A stretch of 64,000 bases of DNA, taken from positions 18,268,058 through 18,332,057 of the forward strand of contig CM049310.1 of NCBI GenBank assembly GCA_026874595.1. Reading direction: 5' to 3'. Source of the DNA: Sipunculus nudus. Lineage: Eukaryota; Annelida; Sipuncula; Golfingiida; Sipunculidae. The notes under the pieces were generated by a model. It was not told the DNA's origin. It worked only from the letters and a program-made list of their open reading frames with translations, and made no database searches. Shown here in pieces: positions 24,301-37,016 of the stretch (positions are counted from its first letter, which is position 1; the number at the start of each line of letters is the position of its first letter). The position numbers and the translations under genes were made by a program.

Positions 24301-27080
24301 GTGGCATACCTCCTGCTATATACACACCCCGCTGCTGTACACTCGCCGCGGACGGTCAGCTGGAGATCGCGTCTGAGGGTTCGCACCCCCCCCCCCCCCC
24401 TTATGGTTATTCACACAGGCCACGGTGTGACCCCCACTGGTAAGCCTGTGGAAGAGCGCGAGAGGTCAAGAAAAAGTCAATCATCGTCAGTGCGTCACTG
24501 AGGCCAGGAGCCGGTCAAACAAGCAAGGTAAACAATAACTAGACAAGTAGCATCAGCCCCGAGCTGCTCCATATGCTTGAAGGGCGTTGGCTCAACCTTA
24601 TTTCAACATCATATTTGAATAACTGTGCCGTTTAAGATCCCTATACTGGTCAACAGTGCATTGATCGGATGGTGTGATTTTTTTTATCTTCAACTACTCC
24701 ATGAGCTGTGACTACACGGCACAGTAGGTCATAATATTGGACTGATAGGGCTTACTGTCAGCTGTGATCCCAGTCATACGGGAAAAATGAACTGCAATGC
24801 CCACCCATCTTGGGACTACAACCATGTAAACAGTCGGTATTCTTCACATTATATAGTAGACTTCAAGTGAGGAATTGAAGCATAAGAAACATGATTATGA
24901 ACAAATCAAAGTCGAAATCCTATGGCAACCGCTGAAATGTCATCGAATGACTTTTTAGCGCACATCTTCTTATGGGTGTTAGTGTTCGGTAACTTTGACA
25001 GCAATTGCTCGACCATCTCTTTACAAAGCGCAAAAGAGCATGGCCGAGTGAAAACCTGATTACTATTATAGGGCGCTGGCGTAAGCGGGGCCCTAACAAT
25101 ATTATTTAAATTTGAATTTATATTTAAATCCAACAATGTAAATATGGCGGCTCACCCGTTAAGTCAACCCGCCCCGGGTGCCTTTGACGACAAATGAGTG
25201 TGAGAGATCGTGAATGCAGACTTATCTATATCTTCCTTAATAGCTTCAATGCAGAAAAAATGTCAGCATATGATAAAATGTACCAGAAAACTATACATCG
25301 ACAAGTATGCATGCTACCAATCAAATACACTATATACTACCACCTTGGATTCCCACTTGCTTGACTATATATTCTGTGGGGCTTCAGTTTGTTTCAATGG
25401 ATTTTGGCCCCAAAAACCTAATAGAAAATACCAGCATTATAAATTGCAGATTATTTAACAATGTGTTGCCAATTAAGGGTTCTGCCATCCGATTTGGACG
25501 CAGTCTTGGATTTAACCGGGCACGTGACTACTCGGCGATGGTTCTGTTGGGTCCAATGTTTTTTTTGGGTTTTTTTTACCCCCATAACCCAGTAGTGTTA
25601 TTAAATTACAAAATTACAAGTCTATGATGAAAATAAATGATTCAATGCCATATTAGGGTCTTGCCGGCCATCCTGGACGTTATTTTGAATTAACACCGAA
25701 CTAGGAGTCCGATTTTCTTGGTTTTTATTATCGGTGTTAAGAATTTGTATCAAAATCCGTTAAAACGGACTGTTTTTAGCAGGGTAAATGTAAATGAACA
25801 CGACTAGTACACAGACGGTTATGAAAAAGACATTGACCAACCTACAAACTTGCGTTTATGGTATGCCTACATCGGAGCCCGTGGTGTCCGAGAATTTGGA
25901 ATGGCAAAGGGAGACGGTGGGGCATGTATTTCAGTTTGCGGGATATTTATATGTCTGCGGGGGATTTATGGCCTAGAAACTAGGGTTAGAACTCGATGAA
26001 GGTATCTGTCACACCCCTAAAGGTATGAAAGAACAGTTCTTCTAAATAGTACCAAACCGTCTGAAACTCATACATACACTCCAAAAAATGAATAAGTATT
26101 GAGTTAACAAAACAAAACAACATATTAAAAAATACACTTACATTTCTCTTAGAGGCGCTCCACATAAATAAACACTGATGATCACAAGCGGCCATTTAAA
26201 AAACACAAACTTACTTAATCCGTTATGACAGCACACGAATTCTCTTTCATTGTTATACACTTCCTGATCACATGACCATCGGGCAAACGTTATATCGGAA
26301 AGTCAAGCCGCTCGCTCAGTCTGTTTGTTTTTGTGTATATATACACAGAACTTCAGAAATTAACAGTTCCTGGAGTACACGTTCGCCCCTCGAAGCACAG
26401 TTCATCAGCACTGACAACTGCCAGGTGCACAGCCTATTCTATATAAACTTGGAATCAATGTATTTCACAGCTGATGGCTTCTGGAATCATCCATCACTAA
26501 TTAACTGAATATGTATCCACATAACGATATCCAGTACCTTTAAAGTTTTGCGTGTAAATAATGTCCTTGGCCTGTGACTGGAAGCGCTCACAACAGATAC
26601 AAAATCGCCGGATTATCCACTCTGAAGTCCGTTACAGAGGAATCAGCATGGCCCTCCTCAGACACTGACAGTTTACGCCTGCAGACATCGTCTCTCAGCT
26701 GCCCAGACTCTGATTAATGCAGACTTGCCTCTAGACTGCAGACAATCGTCAGACTACACCAAACTGGCGCGCTGACCAGGCAGTTGTAGCGATTTTCTTC
26801 TCAACCACAGCTTATATATGCTTGCTGAGGTCACAAGTCCTGAGCGCCTACTGACCAATCATTTCACTCTATTATGCGGACTGTCACTAATTGCATACAT
26901 ATTAAATTGGACACGCCTCCAGAGATCAAACCCTGAGAGAAAAAGCAAACTAAGCAGGTGAAGTCAACAATAAACAACGTTACTATAGAGACCGTCTAAG
27001 AAGAGACGGCCCCCATAGTCCGGGGGCTGAGGGGGGTCCTGTGTGCAATTGTATGTCCCCTAATTTTGACTTCTGATCCA
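21378..27080. other. Intergenic between UGT-B and the 162-bp tandem repeat
   Basis: No gene was recognised. It holds poly(C) runs at 22648-22663, 22762-22780, 24099-24111 and 24386-24400, a short CAGA run near 21620, and a 3'-end-like fragment of the Helitron-like family at about 25068-25096. The GC-rich block at 26580-26900 has no clear coding signal. Confidence 0.5.
25068..25096 (+). mobile_element. Helitron-like 3' end fragment
   Basis: ATAGGGCGCTGGCG...AAGCGGGGCCCTAA matches the terminal hairpin and CTAA end of the element at 33819-34716, with a different loop. No match to the rest of the element was seen beside it. Confidence 0.35.
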
Positions 27081-27990
27081 GGTAGGACACCATTAGAGGA
27101 GTAAAAAGACTTGGGTAGACATCCTGGATCGCGGGAAGAAAGGGTGAAATTCAAGATGGCGTCCAAGATGGCCGCCGTACCATAAAATCATACTTAACTC
27201 GAAAAGTAATAGGGGTAGGGGATTGATTTTGGCGTCTTTGCCTATGTTTTCAGGGTCAAAAAATCTATTGAAACCATTTCCAAGACAGTACCGTATTTGG
27301 TTACGTTGATATTCAATATGGCTGCCAATAAGGCAGCCGTACCATAAAATCATACATAACTCAAAAAGTAATTGAGGTAAATGAATGATTTTGGTGTCTT
27401 TGCCTATGTTTTCAAGGTTAATAAATATATTTAAACCACTTCCAAGACAGTACCGTATTTGGTTAGGGTGATATTCAATATGGCTGCCAATATGGCTGCT
27501 GTACCATTGAAGCGCATATGACATGCCAAGGAATCTAGGTAGAGGGTTGATTTTGTTGTTATTGTCTATGTTTTTCATGGCCAAGGAGACTATTTAAATT
27601 ATCTTCAAGACTTTACTGTTTTTGTTTCTGGGGATATTTAATATGGCTGCCAATATGGCCATTGTACATTTGATCATGTATGACACTCCAAGGAATAGAG
27701 GTAGGGGGTTGATTTTGGTATCTTTGCCTTTGTTGTCAGGGTCAAAGAATCTACTGAAACCAACTCCAAGACAATTACGTATTTGGTTATAGTGATATTC
27801 AGTATGGCTGCAAATATGGCTCCTTAACAGTTAAGTCATGTCTGACAAGCCAAGGAATTAAGGTTGGGGATTCAGTTTGGTATCTTTGCCTATATTTTTA
27901 AGTCTAGAATTCTTAAAGTCTGGAATTATTTTCAAGAAAATTGTTTTTTTTTTCTGGTTTTGGTGTTAGTTAACATTAGCTGCCAATATA
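27080..27990. repeat. 162-bp tandem repeat, about 5-6 units
   Basis: Units recur every 161-162 bp. Each has 'atggctgccaatatggc', a 'gtaccataaaatcat'-type block, 'attgattttggtgtctttgcctatgtttt', 'aatctattgaaacca' and 'caagacagtaccgtatttggtta'. The last units are more diverged. A 163-codon open frame on the minus strand simply reads through three units and is not taken as a gene. Confidence 0.85.
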
Positions 27991-29940
27991 AACATTTCTT
28001 TGATAACTGCTAAAATTCATGTTCATCTAACATATTGTGTGCTCAAATCATGTTCTTTCACAGGTCTTGGAGAACAAAGGTCCCATTGACTTTATTTTTT
28101 TTTTTGTCCAAGGAGACATTGCAATGACCTCCCTTATCTTTTGCTAAGACATTTTTATATCAAACATTTAAGATTGATGCCCTGTCTGACTTTCTGGGTG
28201 CTCAAAATTAGATTTGCTGCTTGTAGCTCACAAAATATAGATCACCATGACCCAGTTTAAATTGTTGATGGAGATTTAGGGTGGACCTAAAATTTTATGT
28301 GAGAAGATTCTAGGTCAAACTGTAATGACTTGTACCAATCTGACTTTCAGTGATAAAATTCGTGTTTTTTCCTTTAGCTCACAGCATAAAGATTACAGTG
28401 ATCTAGTTTAGGGATTCGACAAAAACTTTCAAGGACCTCTCTGGATGTTATATTAGAATGCTCTAAGCCCCAGGACTACCACGGAATTAAACTGTACTGA
28501 AATAAACATCAAACGAGGGTTCTGTGCTTTATAACCTAAGGTCCCACGCAAACATCTAAACATGACACTCCATATTAATGTACAATAAATTATTGAAACA
28601 ATCATCTGGATATGCTCCCTACTTGAACAACGAATAATATAACTAAGTCACAGTCGTCTGGTGACAGTATTTATCCGCAGTGAACTTCAGTTCAGTATAT
28701 ATAGTCTGAGTGTCAGTATTTATGTGACCCTGCTAAGCACACGGTTTCACAGACAAATCAGGCACCCCCGTGTACATATATAACAATCTAATACCAAGCG
28801 TCAACTGTGTGGTTTTTACATTTGTCACAATTTTTACACGAATTGAGGGCCTGCTGTAACGCACTGATATTTGCTGGAAGTTGACCGCAACAGTTATATA
28901 CAGACCCGCCCAGTGTGACAGGACTTCCAGACATTTCTCCTATCCACGCAACAGCCGGCTAATATTTAAGCCTACCCCATGGTCATACTCTCCATAAATT
29001 ATTCCCTTTATCGCTCGGCAGTGACCTCATGTTCAGGCTACATAACCTATACTCCCCATATATGCTCACTTGCGTTTTGAGGGGGGGGGGGGGGCTTCCC
29101 ATTGCAGTCATCTAGTTTTACATGTTTTAGGACCTCAGGTTTAGTTGAGAATTGCCTCGAATAAGGAAATGCCCCGAATATCGTTACATACATTTACATT
29201 CATACGTAAACGTACACATGGGACTATAAATAGAAGGCAAGTCTACCATCGTCGCCATGGTCGGACACGTTGGACGGACTTGTAAATGTGGTTTATTGTA
29301 GCTCCACCAAGAGGCTAAAGTATGATGTTTATCCCTTTATTTCATCGGTCAGCTGGTCAGTCAGCAACTTAATGCTAAAAGTACAAGCAGACTCCGATGA
29401 AAATTAGTGAAGGTTGGATAACACATAAGGAACCAAAATTTTAAATTTTAGAGATAATCTTTGTCCCCGGTTGTAGGCCGTTCGTTCTTTGGTATATTTT
29501 GAGCAGTTTTATTCAGCAGCTGACCAGGTGACCCGTGTTACTGACACTGTACAACACACGAGAGTCTGATTAAAATTAAATCTGGCGGAGGTTAACTGTT
29601 AACTCCTACTGAACAATTTAGCAATGATAGTCCCAAAGTCATGGGTGTTTAACTATGCTAGTAGTTTCTTGATGATTATCAACTCGTAAATAATATGATT
29701 TTTTTCTCCTATAATGCAAACTATCTGGGCTACAGAAGTTACTTTTTCTTCATCCGCCGTCCATCAGTTATGTCGCACGTTCGTTACCAGAACGTTTCTT
29801 AACGGCCAGATTTACAGACCTGCAATTTTGCAGACCGATATTGAGCAAAATCTATCGCCTGAGAACTAGGTCATAGTGACCTCCAAAGGCGACGAATATA
29901 GGTATTATGTGATCGAGACATTCTTGCTTCGTTCCACCAC
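27991..29940. other. Intergenic upstream of UGT-C
   Basis: No gene was recognised. A block at about 28555-28665 resembles 42930-43050 ('ctccatattaatgtacaata', 'ctaagtcacagtc'), so it is a dispersed repeat. A poly(G) run lies at 29081-29094. Confidence 0.5.
29225..29290 (+). promoter_or_regulatory. Candidate TATA promoter for UGT-C
   Basis: TATAAATAG at 29225-29233 is a strong TATA match, about 0.95 kb before the UGT-C acceptor. A weak donor (CTT|GTAAAT, GT at 29282) lies downstream. The placement fits a non-coding first exon, but it is only suggestive. Confidence 0.25.
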
Positions 29941-30105
29941 AGGCGCGGATCAAAGTTTTTTTTTTGCATGGGAGGGGGGGGGGCGTCCAAGGATGTCATT
30001 GTGTGATTGTTCCGAGAAATTTACCTGTTTACCTGGTTTTAAATTGGTCTAGAAAAGGTTGGTGGTTGAGAGCCCCCCCCCCCCCCCCCCCCCCAGATCC
30101 GCGCT
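29941..30105. mobile_element. hAT-like MITE just before UGT-C
   Basis: Ends AGGCGCGGATC (29941) and GATCCGCGCT (30096-30105) form short inverted repeats. The flanking octamers TCCACCAC and TACATCAC agree at 6 of 8 positions, as expected for an old 8-bp target duplication. It carries an interrupted G-rich tract near the left end and a 22-base C tract (30073-30094) near the right. It ends 64 bp before the acceptor. Confidence 0.5.
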
Positions 30106-30155
30106 TACATCACTTTATTTATATTTATATTGCTTAACATTTATTTGATAATGTT

Positions 30156-30169
30156 TTTTTATTCCACAG
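30156..30169 (+). other. 3' splice acceptor before UGT-C
   Basis: TTTTTTATTCCACAG ends at 30169, 19 nt before the ATG at 30189. It is conserved although the gene is broken. Confidence 0.65.
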
Positions 30170-30188
30170 GTGTAACGTCCACATTAAC

Positions 30189-31707
30189 ATGAAGAGTTGC
30201 ACTTTACTGGTTTATGCAGTACTCCTGAAAATCATATCAGGTTCCAAAGTTATGTTTGTACCATTGGATCACCCTGGTCACGTGAACTTCCACATCGTTG
30301 GAGGCCAAGCCCTCGCAAGCAAAGGTCACGAAGTGTATGTCTTCACACTGGAAAAACACAAGCAGAAAGTCCTGGACGCTGGACTGAAACCCCTGACCTG
30401 GAACCCGAAGGAGGCTATTAGTGTCCATGATGATCCCGAGTTTGAGAAGCTTCTTGAGAAAATTGCAGCAGAAGGTGACTCAATCAGCTCAATGTCTCAG
30501 GCTCTTTCTTCGCGCTTAAATCTGCAGTGTGAGGATTTTTTGTCAAATGCTGACCTCTTGCGGCAAGTTGCAGATTTAAAATTTGATATGGCTTTAGTAG
30601 ATTCAATTCCTTTCGTCAGGTGTCTCCACATCCTGCCTTGGATGAACCACGTGAAATACATCAGCGTCATGTTGGGTATTGAGCCAAGGGCAGCGAGGGT
30701 ACCTGCCATGCCATCAGTTGAGCCGGCACATCTGCTAACAGTGTCCAATGATGAGTTTTCTCGAACGGTGAAAAATTTTATGGTATACATATTGCTACCG
30801 GTCATGTCAGGATTCATTATTGACGACAGTATGCTGACCAAATATTTTTGAAACAGAACTGAGAGAACTTTTCAGGAGATTTGTGCTGGGTCGGAGATGT
30901 TTCTTATCAACAACGAGATCCTTCTGTTAGATTATCCCAGAGTGTCTGCCCCTCATTATGTATTCCTTGGAGGAATAGGCGGGAAACTGTCCGAACCATT
31001 GAGTCCTGAGTTGGAAGAGTTCGTGTCGTCTGCTGATACGCTGGTACTGGTTAGTTTTGGATCAATTCATAAGCTGACAGAGGAAATGGTCGAAAAATTG
31101 CTGAGGGTATTCAGTAAGCATCCAAGCGTACACTTTGTCATGCGCTTCCAAGAGAAGCTTACCGTAAAGGTGCCAAAGAATGTAAAGATTTTAAAATGGC
31201 TGCCTCAGAATGATCTCCTTGGATACCCAAAGACTAAACTCTTCATTACACACGGAGGAAACAATGGCCAACTCGAGGGCCTGTACCATGGCGTACCGAT
31301 GGTTGTGGCTCCGGGATTTCCAGATCAACAATATAACGCTGTTAGATTGGTGAAACGGAAGAATGGATGAATGATAAACATACGTGGTAGCGCTGAGGAA
31401 ATTAATTCCGCAATCCTGGACGTCCTGGGGAACAACATGTACAGGGAAAAATATACAAAAGGCGGCCAAAATTTACCGCGCTCTCCCATTGGCGAATGAA
31501 ACCTTGGCATTCTGGGCTGATCATATCATTTAATACGGAAGCGATCATATTCGTTCTTCATATGCCAGTATGCCGCTGTACAAATTCTTCATGTTGGATG
31601 TTCTGGTGTTTTTTGGTTTCGTAGTGGTTATAATACTCGCTTTAATTTTCACTTGTTGTAAGATGGTATGCCGAAGAAGAACAAAGACACACGCAAAACA
31701 GGAGTAA
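30189..31707 (+). pseudogene. UDP-glycosyltransferase pseudogene (UGT-C)
   Basis: Aligned with UGT-B this copy keeps the signal peptide, the PGHVN His, LVD Asp, KWLPQN, THGG and the DQ donor pair, and ends in AKQE. It is broken in four places. A TGA at 30849-30851 stands where UGT-B has the Gly before NRTER. A second TGA is at 31368-31370. An extra base in the A-run 31447-31451 shifts the frame. A TAA is at 31531-31533. Translation would stop after 220 aa, leaving the signal peptide and acceptor-binding half without the UDP-sugar domain or membrane anchor. A second open piece (30897-31370) holds most of the donor half. Three separate nonsense codons make sequencing error an unlikely full explanation. 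A poly(A) signal follows at 31821. Confidence 0.9.
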
Positions 31708-31820
31708 ATTGTTGCTCAGTATCGTTCTTACAAACAAAGATAATAATTCTCATGATAATTTTATTAATGTTGTAATACATTATATGCCATTTGATATTTT
31801 TATTTAATGAGTGAATTGTA

Positions 31821-31826
31821 AATAAA
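31821..31826 (+). terminator. Poly(A) signal after UGT-C
   Basis: AATAAA lies 114 bp after the UGT-C stop. A second AATAAA is at 32249-32254. Confidence 0.5.
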
Positions 31827-33039
31827 GTAAAAACAGACTAAGACATAAAGATCTCTCATGTGATTTTCAACTGGTACATTCCTCTGTACAGGATGCATTC
31901 ATAAAGCTAATAAAAGGTCTAGCGCATAGGACAGAGACGGTATTATATTTTTGTAATTATATTTGAAAATAGATGATCAGCTACTTTTCAGAAAGATTTT
32001 TTAAATCTGATGTATACAAGAATGACAAGACTTGCCACTGGAGTCGCCGTAGATATGGTTACACAAGAGGTGTGGCATTTACATATTACAAAATTCATTG
32101 TTAGATGGTATCAAAACACCTTTTTGCAAGTGTGCAGTGGATTTCCTGACGAAGCTTTATTTACCATGTATTTGTGACACACAAAAGGCCTGGCAGGCCT
32201 AATGTTAACATTGTCTTTCCGTGTCACATGATTATATGTTTTGGTATCAATAAAGAGACTCTGAACACTATCGTGTAATCTTTGTTGTGTAATATCTCTT
32301 GCTATGCCGACATATTATTCTATTACATTCAAACTTTCTGGTCACACATCTATACACTATTGACAACACAGTAATGTCACACTTGCTTCATGTAATGAAA
32401 AAGTTTATGCGACAAATAATATATTGGTTACAAGTAATGGACTAATCTGCCTCAACGGAACTGTCACTCATGAATGCAATTTTGACAAGACTGAACAATC
32501 GTTACACCGTAGTATTTGGTGAATTTTCATACTGATTATTGATATTAACTTCCATGAATTGTTTAGTGCTTTGTAATATTTGGAATTGAGAGTCTGTGCT
32601 TAGACTTGGTACATACACACTCGACGTAGAGTTAATGCCAGTCAATCATTGATTTGGTAAACTACTGTCATATGCTTGATAATTACTAAAACTGAAGTGG
32701 AGATTTGACAGTTAGAGCTATTTAGTTTAATTTAATTACCTTGGGTTGTGGTGTTGTTGAGTGAGGTCACACGACAGATAAGTGTTTCCTTTTGATTAGT
32801 GTACTCAGACTTTGATATCACATACTTAATTTATGTTAATCCGTTCGTCCGTGCGTCTTTTGTTTTTCGGAGCATCCAACGTGTGATTGTAAGGATACGA
32901 CCGGTTCATATGTCAGCGTTTACTGTTTACGTTTGCGATTTTTTGTAGGTTACGCAGTTCACTTGCATGGTCGGTCAGTTTAGCCGTAAACATGCATGTA
33001 GTCTTTGAAGTCCATTTTCGTATGTGGGCAAGCGTTAGG
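31827..33039. other. UGT-C 3' flank and intergenic
   Basis: AT-rich, with no gene or clear repeat recognised. Confidence 0.45.
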
Positions 33040-35400
33040 GCACAAGGACGATGCTGTTCAGGAGTTCGTTAACAAGCGTGTAAAGGCTTTAGAAGTGGGA
33101 AGACGCCGAGCGCGATGAGAGGGCTAGACAGCGAGAGATAAAGCGCGACCGAGTACAGAACGCGAAGCTCAGTGAGCTCACAAGATATAAATGCTGAAAT
33201 CGAAACCGGCACTCAATATGAGCAATGATAGTGATAGAAAACAGATGAGGAATAGGGAATCGGTACCAAATCCCAAGCCGCGTTGAACGGTTGGCGCTGT
33301 GTCAAACTACTATCGTGATAGCTGAGCTTTGTAATCAAGTCTTTTGTTGCGTGGTGTTACGCGCAATTAGCACTTAGCGACGCCCTGGACTACGATAAGC
33401 TAGCAAAAGTTAGCTCTTAAGAGCGTTACCAGCGGACTGAGGAGGGTTATCGTAACAAGTTTCGAACTTGTAGGCCAGAGCGTAGCGGAACGGCTTAGTG
33501 GATACCCTGACCATCGGATCGAGATAGCGGGTATAGGTGATGACTTCGGTCTGTTTTTTGACCTGCTGATGCGTGAAGAGCAATTGAACTGTTGCAGCAA
33601 AATCTCTCTGTATTTTTGAATGATAGACAGTGTAGATAGCATGGCTGAGATGGCAGGGAGTTTTACGGAGACCAACGGTTTACACAGTTTTACCGCGAGT
33701 TCCCGTAGAAGTGCTCCCCGAGCAGAGTACCTATTAGCTAAGCCGAAAGCGAAATGTGATGTAGACGGCGGATCACGTGATCAGTAAGTTAAGCCATCGA
33801 GAGGCTTACGTTGCTTCATTAGGGCCCCGCTTGACAAGCGGTGCCCTATAGTGATCACCGTGTCAGTCAGTCCTTCCGTCATTCCGTCCGTCCGTCCTTC
33901 CGTCAGTGACACTTTCTTTTCGATAATTCAACAACAACATACTGCAGCTTTCCTAAATTCACAGGCATGATTGGTACCTACAAGTAGATTACAGACTGTA
34001 AATCTCCTTGGTACCTATGAGGACTAGGCCTATTGAATTACAGACATGTCAGATTTCCAAAATGGCCACCACATCCCGAACGCTGATTTTCTTTCGCGCG
34101 CGATAACTCAACAACAACCTGCTGCAGCTTTCCCAAATTCACAAGGATGATTGGTACCTTTGAGGGCTCCAGACCTATTGAATAACAGACCTGTCTGATT
34201 TGCAATATGGCCGCCACAGCCCGATCGCTGATTTTATTTTCGCGTGCGATTACACAACAACAACCTACTGCAGCTTTCCCAAATTCACAGGGATGTTTGG
34301 TACCTATGAGGGCTCCAGACCTATTGAATAACAGGACTGGCTGAATTCCAGTACGGCCGCCACAGCCCGATTGCTGATATTCTTTCGCACGTGATAACTC
34401 AACAACAACCTACTGCAGCTTTCCCAATTTCACAGGGATCATTGGTGTCTATGAGGGCTCCAGACCATTTGAATTACAAACTTGCTTAAAATCATATATG
34501 GCAAACAGACTTCGTTCGTTGCATACATTATTTCAGACATATCTTCTATAATATCATTTGATCCAGTAGGATTTTTTCCCTCATGCATATTGATAAAAAC
34601 CTGTTTCTGTTTGTCATATTTTTCAAATTTAACTTAATTTTTCACCTATATGTAAACTAGTCCAGCACTAGCAGAAATACGGGGCCCTCTGAGGACCATT
34701 GTCCGACCACATCTAGTTTGTAATAGTTTGGGGCACAAGGCTTAATGTACACAGACCAGTGCTAGGTCTGGGCCAAGGTCTACCCTACAAGCGTTGCACT
34801 CTTTTGAACAGCGAGGGGCTTAACCGAGTAGTAGTCGGGTGAATGGCTAAACCGAAGCGTAAGCCCGATTAAATGTGACCGGTTAATACGGAGTCCAAGT
34901 CGGAAACTGTCTGTCCCAATAATCCACATACGGATAAATATGGTCAGTCATTCGGATTGACTTTTTTGGAGAGGGCGATAGCTCTTTACCCATTTGTGAG
35001 GAGTTAGTTAACGCCAAGGCAGCCAAGGTGTTACGCGATTCCGGTTGCTCTTCTGCAGGAGTACGTGAAACATTCTGGATCCGGACCAGTTCACAGGACA
35101 TAACTTCGAATGTAGGTTGTTTGACGGATCAGTAAGACGTTTTCCTACAGCGATGATTAGTGTAGACTGTCCCTTTTTGTGGAAACTATCAATGCGATGG
35201 TAGTCGGAAATGCCGTTTGCGTCTTGGCGCTAGGAAACGTATCAGGAGTGCGGGATCCGAACGATCCGAATCGTACGAGGAAGTCTGATCGGAATTCAGA
35301 CAAACTGCGTGACAACGTTGAGTCACCACCGGAAGTGTCGACGGCAGTAGGAACGCGTGCAGCTACACGTAAGGCTTAAGCGAAAGTCGCCGACGCGAAG
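33040..35400 (+). mobile_element. Decayed Gypsy-type LTR retrotransposon (gag and protease)
   Basis: Plus-strand reading shows Gypsy-type pieces in order. There is a basic, charged gag N-terminal region (about 33060-33180), then DYDKLAK and RYQRTEEGYRNKF (about 33390-33460) as in SCAN-like gag of animal Gypsy elements. After an inserted repeat comes KVLRDSGCSSAGVR (about 35025-35070), the aspartic protease active-site region. Then come RRFPTAMISVDCPFF and LGNVSGVRDPNDPN (about 35137-35270), which follow the protease in these elements. Many stops and frameshifts interrupt it. No RT, RNase H or integrase was found after 35400, so it is truncated. Whether the TGTTAC...GTAACA elements are its LTRs is unknown. 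Confidence 0.7.
33819..34716 (-). mobile_element. Helitron-like non-autonomous repeat, copy 2 (inserted in Gypsy remnant)
   Basis: Inverted copy of 3851-4527, but longer (898 bp). On the minus strand it ends in a hairpin (GGGCACCGCTTG / CAAGCGGGGCCC) followed by CTAA and a T. Inside are four units marked by CTGCAGCTTTCC at 33942, 34122, 34268 and 34413, the last three spaced about 145 bp. A CCGTCCGT track lies near 33870-33905. It lies between the gag and protease parts of the Gypsy remnant. Confidence 0.55.
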
Positions 35401-36683
35401 TTAGCATGTAGCTAGTCCAGTCGCTGATTTAAGTCCGACCGAATGTTTGAAGGCGCCGGAAGAAAATCAGTCTAGGACCTTGCATGCGATAGAGGTCCTT
35501 GACAAATATTCACCAACATATGTAGGCCTGTTATGTAAGAGATGTAAAGAAAATGTTAACTAATTTCACGTCGTGGTTTGTACAGTGTCATGTGTATTCG
35601 TTTTGAGTGGCACCACCAAAGTTGTAAACACATTATTTTGACAGAAAATGGTTTGAAAATCGAGAATTTTTCTCATTACTGCAGTTACAAATGTAAAACC
35701 TCTGTAAAAATGTAAATTTAATACGTTTGTACTGGTAATTTTTTCTTTTACATGCATGTGCCTTCTCATTTTTCAATTCTGATTATGTTATATTCTTTGT
35801 TTTAAAAGACTTTTCATTCTTTTATTCAGTATGTATGCTTACTGCGTAAAATTCATAGCCATCATTGTTACTATTTTCTCAAATAAAACTGGTATTTTTG
35901 CATTTTCATCTAAGGTCTATTCCATGGACGGTATGCATATGAAATTTTGTTGATCAGTTTCTCATGTCAAAGACCCCGGCTTGGGCCGATCGTGTGCTAC
36001 TGTACGCTGTTCCAAAACATGTTCCGAAAGATTTTTCATACATATAATGAATCTATGTATTAATAGCGTAAAGGCGGTTTCACACTAGATGGAACCGGAC
36101 GAATCTTGCGTCCGAACGAAAAAATATATATACTTTATTTTATGTTGGTGCATGCACACCTTATCTGAACGATGCTATCCGAACGAAAAAAAAATAAAGA
36201 TCATGTTCTATTTTGTGTAGTTCGCATCGGACAAGAATGGCTTTTTTCACCTTCAGCACAAAGAGCTGGAACATGCATTATCACGTTTGCATTTTGAGGT
36301 AACCTATATTGCAGAGGCGTCAATACAGGAGGATGGGGGATCCCCCCCCCCCCCTCATTTTTGCAGGGGGGTGCATAATCATTGTACTCATCCACACTCC
36401 TCCTGCCATTCAGGGAATAATATTTATATTTTTATAATGATATTTATATATTACAAATGAAACACTTCAGTTATTAGAATTGTATACTTTGTTTCAATTT
36501 ATGAGTTGACTATAAATATAATATTTAAACCTGGTTAATAATGAACTTTTATTGGAAACATCTAGGTTTATTTTCTAAAACCTTATGCCAAAGCATTGTA
36601 ATTATTTGAAATGTATTGAGTAGATATATTTGAAATTTGACATACAGACGTTAATGTATTAAAATGAGTAAAATATACGCTAA

Positions 36684-36740
<57 letters not shown>

Positions 36741-36972
36741 TACACAAGTATAAATATAATATATATACACATGTATATATAAAAATTGATTTATAAATAT
36801 ACTGCAACTGTTCATAAATATCATCAACTAATGATCTGAAAGTAATGAACTGCGGATAACTGAAATAAAATGTAATTGCTGCATGGGAAAATAGATATGG
36901 GATAAAATGAGAGACTATGCAACTCAATGGAGGGGCCGCCATTTGTAATATAAAGCAAAGGCATTTTGATGC

Positions 36973-37016
<44 letters not shown>

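Noticed and set aside
27093-27584. Open frame of 163 codons on the minus strand
   Set aside because: It follows the 162-bp tandem repeat, whose unit length is a multiple of three; no domain is recognised.
36583-36942. Open frame of 119 codons on the minus strand
   Set aside because: Mostly TA-repeat translation, with no recognisable family.
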